Program-made: the position numbers and the translations under genes
Notes under the pieces: model-generated
Told to the model about the DNA's origin: nothing
The model's input: only the letters and a program-made list of their open reading frames with translations
Databases searched by the model: none
Shown here: positions 55,101-63,300 of the stretch, piece after piece
Layout: each line of letters starts with the position of its first letter
Position numbering within the stretch: the stretch's first letter is position 1
Assembly (NCBI GenBank): GCA_965202675.1
Contig: OZ241842.1
Location: forward strand, 744,001-808,000
From: CATQHD01 sp965202675
GTDB taxonomy: Bacteria; Actinomycetota; Acidimicrobiia; Spongiisociales; Spongiisociaceae
Direction: 5' to 3'
DNA length: 64,000 nt

Positions 55101-55839
55101 ACACCGCCATCTGCGCCCGCGTCACCAAACCCCCCGGCGAGAACCGATCATCCGCCGTCCCCCTCGCCACCCCCAGCTCGAACATCCGCCGAATCGCCGA
55201 ATACTCCCCCCGCGTCACATTAGCGATATCATCAAACACCTCATCATCAGGAGCAACATCAGCCAACGCATCGGTGTCAGCGCCCAAAGCCCCCAAACCC
55301 AAACCCGCGCCCTTCTCCGCCGCCACCAGGAACGCATCCAACATCAAAGCCATCTGCGCCCGCGACACCGCCGTGTCGGGCCCAAACGACGTACCCCTCA
55401 ACGCCGGCATGATATCCAACGCCGCCATCTGATTGACCGCAGTCCGAGCCCCCTCGAACAAACCCCCGATATCCGTGAAACCGCCCGCCGGGTTCGCCGG
55501 CAACGCAATCCCCGCCGGACCCGCCGCCCGCGACAAAAACAACGCCATCTGCCACCGCGACACCGGCGACCCCGGATCATAAGTTGTCGCCGTCCGACCC
55601 CGCGTTACCCCGAAATGCGCCAAACAATTCACCGCGTCCTCAGCAAACGTCCCCACCACATCCACCAAACCCGCCGAATCCAACGCCGCACCCACACACG
55701 CCGAATACACCGCCTCATTATCAGCCTCACCCTCAACGCCCCCCGCCGGACCCGCCCCAACAGCCAGCAACGAACCCACCAAACCCAACACCCCAAACAC
55801 AACCAGCCACGACCGCCCCCGTACACCGTGCGCAACCAT
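52102..55839 (-). CDS. Giant SLH/Ig-like/FG-GAP surface protein 1
   Basis: Exported protein of 1245 residues, function unknown. ATG 55839 follows GGAGG. A signal peptide (RGRSWLVVFGVLGLVGSLLA) precedes about 200 residues of SLH-like repeats (ARGTADDRFSPGGLVTRAQM, AVFITRMLAHTV) that would anchor to the wall polymer. A large Ig-like/bacterial-Big region follows (VSVRDSDLLPMPDALVDVFS, FTLQVVDEDGSPVAKKDESV). The C-terminal 500 residues are FG-GAP-like propeller blades (FGFSVAVRGDTIVVGEPKR, FGQWVDITRDGAKIIASRG). It shares its N-terminal half almost exactly with the next two genes. Expression is probably set by the poly-G promoter at 55919. Confidence 0.85.
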   Translation of the reverse strand: MVAHGVRGRSWLVVFGVLGLVGSLLAVGAGPAGGVEGEADNEAVYSACVGAALDSAGLVDVVGTFAEDAVNCLAHFGVTRGRTATTYDPGSPVSRWQMALFLSRAAGPAGIALPANPAGGFTDIGGLFEGARTAVNQMAALDIMPALRGTSFGPDTAVSRAQMALMLDAFLVAAEKGAGLGLGALGADTDALADVAPDDEVFDDIANVTRGEYSAIRRMFELGVARGTADDRFSPGGLVTRAQMAVFITRMLAHTVARPRGITLQAADTSATEGDSVDLVVSVRDSDLLPMPDALVDVFSSTSADDAFGEDGRCSVDDVSAVGGSGVCEISLGDQTTDPSGDLELSTESLDASTTLWAWTGDNGDRYDADDMVGASVVIAVSKAGTKLRVTDDMPEGATAAEFGERVVFTLQVVDEDGSPVAKKDESVTVAAAETVTTAGDNGTSNTSSSTRAYKTDASGKIELSFRQTDPRSGSGNTGDSARLNLYITLASGSSLTLEDKTNLEKAGTAGTGADDASAVWRDSTPVPTTLMLSQTAAYHEASAEGNGAVNVVTATLTDQFGNPVSRQTIHFTSDDPMGVGQEASDVLTATLDVGVRPWRVVLGLLAKARYTRTTNRLGAATLTYHRDDADDRIETITARFVRNQDDATVADTADRDDLISEKVYHYWTVEPAGGVSAAGRVLHIDSENDRIVFSAADSRVMMVGYDSNDQFNDVDGPTTASGFEKALAATGADAAAHLTLTGYSDSAKGVSRLGVSREWPALERPDSLLEDADGNLVLGGYGEEFAIDGGVIAVGAPDAAVGSTSGAGKVFVYNGAGDDSPAVLTAPTPAEDAEFGFSVAVRGDTIVVGEPKRMGAAAGRTSYPDGAVYVFTKPAGGWEGEINTAVKFTDEGNTISFPQPTTVSSSYFADNQGHAFGWRVAISGDEKVIAAGAPRDKATCGGKGSVLLFIKPVGGWAASDGAGTVQLAGGDCTALNPSVDRWLLDNSDRFGQEKFALDQTGDTVVVGAALLDLPVRADDNTYTSFHDDAGAAYVFRKPAGGWSTTALTASSAQLISPAPTRRERVGKSVGVSSDGNTVVIAANGRATRQIEGKALVFTAPEGGWAASGDWSARLGDIQSSTSATSAAAARTTVIGSVLNEPAELVGPDGRRYGGELFGQWVDITRDGAKIIASRGLRSEGGRRGSLHIFTRLEDGWADSSSSVEYLGPAPDATFGWGAKLDRQTGSIAARTNINDDEVIFVIPQ

Positions 55840-55918
55840 AACGATCTGTCCTCCTTGCCTGTTTTTCCTTATCCAATACAAGACACGGCCTACCCACAAA
55901 AGGGACAGCCGGGGTTTG

Positions 55919-55950
55919 ATTATATCAATAATACCCCCCCCCCCCCGCAA
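55919..55950 (-). promoter_or_regulatory. Promoter with poly-G spacer, surface gene 1
   Basis: TTGCGG (55950-55945) and TATAAT (55924-55919) on the minus strand are separated by 20 bp, most of it the G13 run. Two or three G fewer would give the ideal 17-18 bp spacing. The start codon is about 80 bp downstream, after a GGAGG site. The same arrangement occurs before gene 2. Confidence 0.68.
55934..55946. repeat. G13/C13 homopolymeric tract in promoter spacer, gene 1
   Basis: Thirteen C on the plus strand between conserved blocks CCGGATTATTTGC and TATTATTGA (minus-strand reading). The corresponding tract before gene 2 is 12 long with the same flanks. Confidence 0.9.
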
Positions 55951-56237
55951 ATAATCCGGTTTATGCCCCTAAAACCCCAGGTCAAGGCCCCAACATGGTT
56001 TGACAGGGAAGCATGTACGGTCGGACAGTGAGAGAACTGCCGGGGATTATCGGGGTGAGGAAACCGACCGAGTGACGGGCGACGCCGGTTGTGCGGCCCG
56101 TTCTACTGCGGCACGGTTATGCACAACTTTCGGGGCGGGCGGTCATCGGATGGCGGTACGCACCGCCGCGCGACCGCAAGACGCAGACCTCCGAGATCCG
56201 GCTGGCTCAGGGCCTTGCCTGTACTGCGTACCCTGAA

Positions 56238-56279
56238 AGAGCCGGGGGTTCCACCCAATTAGCGGAGACCCCCGGCTCT
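56238..56279 (-). terminator. Stem-loop after surface-protein gene 2
   Basis: Perfect 12-bp inverted repeat AGAGCCGGGGGT/ACCCCCGGCTCT around an 18-nt loop, 24 bp after the gene 2 stop. No T-run. Confidence 0.75.
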
Positions 56280-56303
56280 GGTTGCGCCGGTTGCGGCAGA
56301 CGA

Positions 56304-59300
56304 TTATCGATCAATGCGGAAGATGGTCAGCAACCGACCCCCCTCACCATCATTGAACCGCCAAGAGGTGTAGAGGGTGTCGTCGGCCTTGTCGTAGGTG
56401 GTCGCCCAGCCCAAGTGGTGCTGGGGCTTGGCGCCCAGGTACTCGGCGGCAAGCCTCCAGTCGTTGCCGCTGCGTTCGTAGACCATCACCGAACCCCGCC
56501 AATCGCCTTCCTGCCGATAGTGGCGGGAGGCGGCTACCTCGTCGCCGTCGGCGGAGACAGCAATGTACTGGCCGAATACGTCGGCGGGTCGGCCCCCGGC
56601 GGGTTCGAGCACAGTCGGCTCGTGTTTGGCCTGATCTGAATTATCGCCATCGCCGTCGTCCACCCAGCCGCCCGACGGTTTGGTATAAACCAGCGCTTGG
56701 CCGATTTGCCAGTCAATGGCATCCCAGCTGCCCCCGAGTATGACGGTGTTGCCGTCCGCAGATATGTCCGCCCGTTTTCCGATCTGCTGGTGCGCGGCCC
56801 GGGTGCCGGTAACGGGGGCCGGGGTCAGTTTGGCGACCGCATTGTTGGCTGTTCCGGACGCCGCCCAGCCTCCGTCGGGCTTGACCCAGACGAAGCCGGC
56901 GCCGTAGCCGGTGTGGCCATTTGGCCACCCCAATCCCAGCGGCGGTTCAGCCTGGGGACCGACCCATGGCGCCCCGGCTACCACCGTGGAGCCGTCCCGC
57001 GACAGCGCAATCGACCGGTCGGCGCCCATACCTGTGTACACCGTGCCATCCGCCGAATCGGCGGGCTCCAGCTGGATGGAATCCGAACCGTCGCTGTCAT
57101 CCCATTCACCGGCGGCGGCTGAGGCGGGTTTTTCGAACAGGAGCACCCAACCGATCGGGGCCGCCGAACGGGGATCCTGAGGCGCCGCTACGCCTATCCA
57201 CTTACCGTCTCTGGAGATGGCGACTCCTCTGCCGAATTGATGAGCACCGGTTCGGCAACAGGTCTGGTCGGACGGATCAAGGTCCGGGGCGTTGTCGTCG
57301 TTGAAGGTGGCGTCGAGCTCCCAGGCGCCGCTGCTGTTCTTGGTATACACGTAGACCATGCCGTTGCCCTTGGTGCCCGCCGCTGAACTGCCGGCGAATT
57401 CCGACACCACGACGGTGCCGCCTGCGATGTCTACATCGTATCCGAATAGGGCTTCGGCCGTCGGGTCGGGGGACATCAAAACGACGGGAGTGTCGTCGGT
57501 GATGCCGTCATCGTATATATACGCTTTTCCGGCTAGGGCCAGCGTGTCGCCGTTGCTGTTCTCGACAGATTCATGGCCTGCGCCGACGACGAGGACTCCG
57601 TCGTCGGCGGCTACGGCCTGACCGAAGCGGGCCGCCGCCCCGGCGTCGGTTCCGTCGGGGTGGTCGAGGCCGGTCCATTCTGGTTTGACCGTGATATGGC
57701 TCACCCTCTGGGACCTGGTCTGGTAGTCGACCACGGAGGCGTGGGCGGCCGTCTCGACGAGGTATTTCTCGAAGGCGGACATCGTTACCGGGACGGTGGT
57801 GGAGAACTGGTCGTTGCTGTCATAGGTGATCAGTGACACATCGGCGCCGGCTGTAACCAGTCGGTTGTTCTCGATGTCGGCCGCCACAATCCGGCCCCGC
57901 GCCGAGCCGCCCACAGCCGGTTCGACGGCCCAGTAGTGGTAGGCGCGGTCGGCGTCGATGGTTACAGCATCGGCGCCCGAACCGACAACCGTTTCGGCCA
58001 GGATGGTTTCGATCCCGCTGTCGGAAGACTTCCGGTTGTAGGACAGCGTAGCCACCCCCCGCCGGTTGGTCGTGCGCGTCCATCGGCTCTCACCGGTAAG
58101 CTCCCTTGTCTCATCGCTGCTTATGTCGAAGACCAGAGCCGTAGTCGGGGATAGAACGGCGCGGCCTGGACAAACCCCGCGCCAGCTAGGGCAAGCCGGA
58201 AGGGTGGCAGAAGGGTCGGCTTTGGCGCCGATGCCCTCCGGGTCGTCGGAGGTGAAGTTGATCCTCTGACGCGCCACCGGGTTGCCGTACTGGTCGGTCA
58301 GGGTGGCGGTTACTACGTTGGCCGCTCCGTTCCCGGCACCGGAAGCCTCATGATAATCGACCGCCTGCGACAACATCAGAGTGGTCGCAACCGGTGTGGA
58401 ATCGTACCACACCGCCGCCGCATCGCCTGCGGCGTCGCCGTCGGTTCCAGCCTTTTTCAGGTTGGTCTTGTCCTCCAGCACCAGCGACGAACCTGAGGCC
58501 AGGGTGATGTCCAGATCCAGGCGAGCCGAATCACCCGTATTGTCGCTCCCCGACCTCGGATCCGTTTGGCGGAAGGTCAGCTCGATCTTGCCCGACGCGT
58601 CCGTCTTATGCGACCGGGTCGTAGACGAAGTGTTCGTAGTACTGTCATCGCCGGCGGTGGATACCGTCTCCGCTGCCACCACCGTAACCGATTCATCCTT
58701 CTTCGCCACCGGGTTGCCGTCCTCGTCCACCACCTGCAACGTAAACACCACCCGCTCCCCGAACTCCGCCGCCGTAGCCCCCTCCGGCATATCATCCGTT
58801 ACCCGCAGCTTGGTCCCCGCCTTCGACACCGCAATCGCAATCGACGACCCCACCGTGTCGTCCGCGTCGTAGCGGTCGCCTGCCTCGCCGGTCCACGCCC
58901 ACAGGGTTGTAGTTGTGTCCAGGTTCTCCGTTGACAGCTCCAGATCACCTGACGGGTCGGTCGTCTGGTCGCCCAACGCGACCGTACACACGTCCGAACC
59001 GCCCACCGCCGAAACTTCATCATTGGAGCATCGGCCGTCCGTACCGAACGCGTCGTCCGGGTTCGACGATGAGAACACGTCCACCAATGCGTCCGGTACC
59101 GCCCTCAAATCCGTATCCCGCACCGACACCACCAAATCCACCGACTCGCCCTCCGTAACCGACGACTCCGACGCCTGAAGTGTGATCCCCCGCGGACGGG
59201 CCACCGTATGCGCCAACATCCGCGTAATAAACACCGCCATCTGCGCCCGCGTCACCAAACCGCTCGGAGAAAAACGCCCATCCGCAGTACCCCTGGTTAC

Positions 59301-59975
59301 ACCCAACTCGAACATCCGCCGAATCGCCGAATACTCCCCCCGCGTCACATTAGCGATATCATCAAACACCTCATCATCAGGAACAACATCATCCAACTCA
59401 TCGGTGTCAGCCCCCAAAGCCCCCAACCCCAAACCAGACCCCTTCTCCGCCGCCACCAAGAACGAATCCAACATCAAAGCCATCTGCGCCCGCGACACCG
59501 CCGTATTGGGCCCAAACAACGTCCCCCTCAACGCCGGCATAATATCCAACGCCGCCATCTGATTGACCGCAGTACGAGCACCCTCGAACAAACCCCCGAC
59601 ATCAGTAAACACAGCAACCGGATTCGCCGGCAACGCAATCCCCGCCGGACCCGCCGCCCGCGACAAAAACAACGCCATCTGCCAACGCAACACCGGAGAC
59701 CCCGGATCATACATAGTCGCCGTCCGACCCCGCGTCACCCCGAAATGCGCCAAACAATTCACCGCGTCCTCAGCAAACGTCCCCACCACATCCAACAAAC
59801 CCGCCGACTCCAACGCAACACCCACACACGCCGAATACACCGCCTCGTTATCCGCCTCCCCCGCCTTACCCTCCGCTGGAGTCACCCCCCCCCCCGCACC
59901 CAGCAACGAACCCACCAAACCCAACACACCGATCACAGCCAACCACGACCGCCCCCGTACACCGCGCGCAACCAT
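56304..59975 (-). CDS. Giant SLH/Ig-like/FG-GAP surface protein 2
   Basis: Paralog of protein 1, 1223 residues, ATG 59975 with a GGAGG site. Signal peptide (RGRSWLAVIGVLGLVGSLLG) then three SLH-like repeats, Ig-like region and a diverged propeller with FG-GAP-type blades (FGYDVDIAGGTVVVSEF, FGRGVAISRDGKWIGVAAP). Blade loops contain DxDxD-like calcium sites (DDGDGDNSD). Codons 28-31 of the signal-peptide region lie on a G10 run; a change in its length would shift the frame. The shared N-terminal DNA has the G/T-rich coding strand seen in the BMP duplication, while the propeller uses ordinary GC-rich codons. Confidence 0.87.
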   Translation of the reverse strand: MVARGVRGRSWLAVIGVLGLVGSLLGAGGGVTPAEGKAGEADNEAVYSACVGVALESAGLLDVVGTFAEDAVNCLAHFGVTRGRTATMYDPGSPVLRWQMALFLSRAAGPAGIALPANPVAVFTDVGGLFEGARTAVNQMAALDIMPALRGTLFGPNTAVSRAQMALMLDSFLVAAEKGSGLGLGALGADTDELDDVVPDDEVFDDIANVTRGEYSAIRRMFELGVTRGTADGRFSPSGLVTRAQMAVFITRMLAHTVARPRGITLQASESSVTEGESVDLVVSVRDTDLRAVPDALVDVFSSSNPDDAFGTDGRCSNDEVSAVGGSDVCTVALGDQTTDPSGDLELSTENLDTTTTLWAWTGEAGDRYDADDTVGSSIAIAVSKAGTKLRVTDDMPEGATAAEFGERVVFTLQVVDEDGNPVAKKDESVTVVAAETVSTAGDDSTTNTSSTTRSHKTDASGKIELTFRQTDPRSGSDNTGDSARLDLDITLASGSSLVLEDKTNLKKAGTDGDAAGDAAAVWYDSTPVATTLMLSQAVDYHEASGAGNGAANVVTATLTDQYGNPVARQRINFTSDDPEGIGAKADPSATLPACPSWRGVCPGRAVLSPTTALVFDISSDETRELTGESRWTRTTNRRGVATLSYNRKSSDSGIETILAETVVGSGADAVTIDADRAYHYWAVEPAVGGSARGRIVAADIENNRLVTAGADVSLITYDSNDQFSTTVPVTMSAFEKYLVETAAHASVVDYQTRSQRVSHITVKPEWTGLDHPDGTDAGAAARFGQAVAADDGVLVVGAGHESVENSNGDTLALAGKAYIYDDGITDDTPVVLMSPDPTAEALFGYDVDIAGGTVVVSEFAGSSAAGTKGNGMVYVYTKNSSGAWELDATFNDDNAPDLDPSDQTCCRTGAHQFGRGVAISRDGKWIGVAAPQDPRSAAPIGWVLLFEKPASAAAGEWDDSDGSDSIQLEPADSADGTVYTGMGADRSIALSRDGSTVVAGAPWVGPQAEPPLGLGWPNGHTGYGAGFVWVKPDGGWAASGTANNAVAKLTPAPVTGTRAAHQQIGKRADISADGNTVILGGSWDAIDWQIGQALVYTKPSGGWVDDGDGDNSDQAKHEPTVLEPAGGRPADVFGQYIAVSADGDEVAASRHYRQEGDWRGSVMVYERSGNDWRLAAEYLGAKPQHHLGWATTYDKADDTLYTSWRFNDGEGGRLLTIFRIDR
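59885..59894. repeat. G10 run inside the coding sequence of surface gene 2
   Basis: Ten C on the plus strand (Gly codons on the coding strand), located just after the signal peptide. The present length keeps the frame open. Gene 1 has no such run at the same place. Confidence 0.9.
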
Positions 59976-60056
59976 AACGATCTGTCCTCCTTGCCATTTC
60001 CCTTTTATCTATAGAACACACGGCCAAACCCCACAGAAAGGAGCGACCAGGGCTTT

Positions 60057-60087
60057 ACTATAGCAATAGTACCCCCCCCCCCCGCAA
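60057..60087 (-). promoter_or_regulatory. Promoter with poly-G spacer, surface gene 2
   Basis: TTGCGG (60087-60082) and TATAGT (60062-60057) with a 19-bp spacer containing most of the G12 tract (60072-60083). Start codon about 80 bp downstream. A conserved block TGACCTGGGGTTTT lies upstream of both promoters. Confidence 0.68.
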
Positions 60088-60245
60088 ATAATCCGGTTAC
60101 GCTCCTCAAAACCCCAGGTCAGACATAGTATGTCAGTAGAAAGGCAGGCTCCGGACGCGAACCGCCGCTCGGCCGGCGGAACGCGAGGCGACGCGGCAAC
60201 ATCACACGGGACGGGGAACCGCGGTTGCGGAGCATCTCTTTGGAA

Positions 60246-60283
60246 CCAGGAAAGGGCCCCCGGTGAAGGAGCCCTTGTCCTGG
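60246..60283 (-). terminator. Stem-loop after surface-protein gene 3
   Basis: CCAGGA/TCCTGG and AAGGGC/GCCCTT form a long stem with one bulged G, about 35 bp after the gene 3 stop codon. Confidence 0.7.
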
Positions 60284-60318
60284 ATGTGGTGTTGCGGTAT
60301 GGCCTCGGTGATCGGCGG

Positions 60319-63300
60319 CTACGAGGCCGGGGTAATTCGGTACAACAGTTTACCGTTGCCGGTGGCGCCCGCGGTGGATGTGGGACCTTCGACGTCGGGA
60401 TCGACCGCGAAGGCGTAGACGACGCCGAGGGCCTGGTCGAATGTGTTTCTCCACCCCAGACCGGCGCCGGGCTTCGCGCCCAGATACTCGACCGACGCGG
60501 GCTGGGCCTCGTCGGTTACCGACGACCAGCCGTCCGTCGGCTTGGTGAACAGGTGTATGGAACCCCGCTGGTTGCCCTCGGTGCGGTAGACACGGGAAGC
60601 CAGAATGCTGTTTCCGTCATCGGTGATATCCACCCACTGCCCGAAAATCTCACCGAGGTTGCAGCCCAATACCGGTCCGCCGGGGGTGCAAGTCGACGGA
60701 GCGTCGGGACGATCCGGGGGCCTCAGCACGGCGGTCGGATCGGGGGAGTTGCCCCATTGTCCTGCGTCGGCGGTCGAGTCTGGCCGCTCGAAAATAAGCA
60801 CCTTGCCCCGGCGCATCAGGTTGGGCCGGAAGTTGGCCGAGACGACCACCGTGCCGCCGTCGGCCGACACCGCCACCGACCTTCCCACCTTCTCGGCGGG
60901 CAACGGGGCGGGGGACTCCAGTTTGGCATCCGGATTTACCAAGGCGCTGGTCCAACCGCCGGCCGGCTCGGTATACACGTAGGCGGCGCCCGCCCACGGG
61001 TATTTGACCCCACCCACGTCGGCTTTGAAGAAGTGGGCGCCCGCCACCACCGTAGAACCGTCCTCGGATATTGCCAACTCCCGACGCGAGGCGTGGTACC
61101 AGGTCCAGTTGTTGCCGTTGGCGACGAGTTCTTCCCAATGCGGCGCCAGCCGAGGCGAACCGGCGCCGTTGTCGTCGTCCCATTTGCCGGCGGCGGCCGA
61201 GGCGGGCTGCTCATAAAGGTACACCCCGCCTACCCGCGTACCGGCCATCAACCTGGGCGCCCCGACTGCTATAACCTTCTCGTTCTCGGACACCGCAACC
61301 GAGCGGCCGAACTCGAAACCATGCTCGGGGTGAGGACTTCCGTCCAAGGTAGAACCACCCGCCGTCAACGTAGCGTCAAGAGTCCAATCCCCGCCGCTCC
61401 TGGTGTAGACGTAGACGGCCCCGTCGGCGGCGGTGCCGTTCTGGGGATCGCCGGGGATAACAACCTGCCGGTTGGTAGCGCTGAGCCGGCCCGGCTCGCC
61501 CACCACCAACGTGTCACCCCGGATGTCAACCGCCCAGCCGAACCACCCGCCCGAGGTGGGCAGGTTAAGGCTCCAGGGCTTGACGTACCACGGTGTGGTG
61601 GCGGCATCGCCTGTAAAGGTGGTCGGCTGAGGAGTGGGGGCGGTCAGCCTGGTCGGGGACGTATCCCCCGCGCCGTCGTACACATACACGGCACCCGCAT
61701 AATTGTTCTCAAACCAGGAGCCGACCACGATCGTATCGTTGTCCGAGGCGTAATGACCCATCCCGACGTTGGTACCGCTGTCAGCCTCAAGCCGTTGATC
61801 GGCGGCAGGCCCGGGTATACCAGACAGGTCGACCTGCGGCCATTCCGCCGCCAGGGTGAAATGGCTCACGCCCTTCGCGGTGTCGTCGTAGCCGTCCACC
61901 GTTAGATGAGCTGCGTCGCCCTTCAGATCCTTCTCGAAATCCGCCAGGGTCACCGGACCGGCCAACCCGGTGAATTGATCATTGGAATCATAGACGGCCA
62001 GCGTCACCCCGCCGTCCGCCCCGCCGACCACGATCCGGCTGTTCTCGTCGTCCTTGACCAGAATCCGACCCGAGGCCGAACCCCCGTCGGACAGCTCATC
62101 GACCCAGTAGACCGCCAACTCCTCCTCGGCAATCAGGTCCGCCTCGTCGCCGCTCTGGCGCCTCGCGTCGTCTGCCCCGCGCACCAGCCGGGCCCGCACC
62201 GTCTCGATCGCCGACGCGTCGGAGTCACGGGTATAAGTCAGAGTAGCGGCCCCCCTCCGGTTGGTGGTCCTCGTATAACGAGCCTCGCCGAGCAAATCAA
62301 GCAGAACACCGAACCCGAAATTTCCCCAAGCACCCGGGGCTGTTCTGAAGTCGCTGATGGTGGCCCGCACCGCCGCCAAAGAAGCGTCCTCGGACTGTTC
62401 CCCGATGCCGAGCGGATCGTCGGAGGTGAAATGAATCTTCTGACGGGCCACCGGATTGCCGAACTGATCCGTCAACGTGGCCGTAACAGCATGGGCCGCC
62501 CCGTTGCCCGCCTTCGACGCCTCAACATAAGAAACCGTCTGCGACAACATCAAAGTAGTCGCAACCGGCGTCGAATCCCGCCACACCGCCGACGCGTCCT
62601 CCGCGCCCGTTCCGGCGGTTCCGGCCTTCTCCAGGTTGGTCTTGTCCTCCAACGTCAGCGACGACCCCGAAGCAAGGGTGATATACAGATTCAGGCGGGC
62701 CGAGTCGCCCGTGTTGCCGCTCCCCGACCGCGGATCCGTCTGACGGAACGACAGCTCGATCTTGCCCGACGCGTCCGTCTTATGCGCCCGCGTGGACGAA
62801 GACGTATTCGACGTACCGTTGTCCCCCGCCGTGGTAACCGTCTCGGCCGCCACCACGGTAACCGATTCGTCCTTCTTCGCCACCGGGTTGCCGTCCTCGT
62901 CCACCACCTGCAGCGTAAACGCCACCCGCTCCCCGAACTCCGCCGCCGTAGCCCCCTCCGGCATATCGTCCGTTACCCGCAGCTTGGTCCCCGCCTTCGA
63001 CACCGCAATCGCAATCGACGCCCCCACCATGTCGTCCGCGTCGTAACGATCCCCGTTGTCACCGGTCCACGCCCACAAAGTCGTGGACGCATCCAGATTG
63101 GTCGTCGACGCCTCCAGATCACCCGACGGATCCGTCGCCTCATCACTCAACGAGATCTCACACACCCCCGAACCCCCCACCGCCGACACATCATCCACCG
63201 AACAACGCCCATCCTCCCCGAACGCATCATCCGGCGCCGACGAAGAAAACACATCCACCAACGCATCCGGCACCCCCATCAAACTCGAATCCCGCACCGA

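Noticed and set aside
52759..56031. Plus-strand frame of 1090 codons across surface gene 1
   Set aside because: Antisense of the surface protein; Arg/His-rich and paralogous only because the sense modules are repeated.
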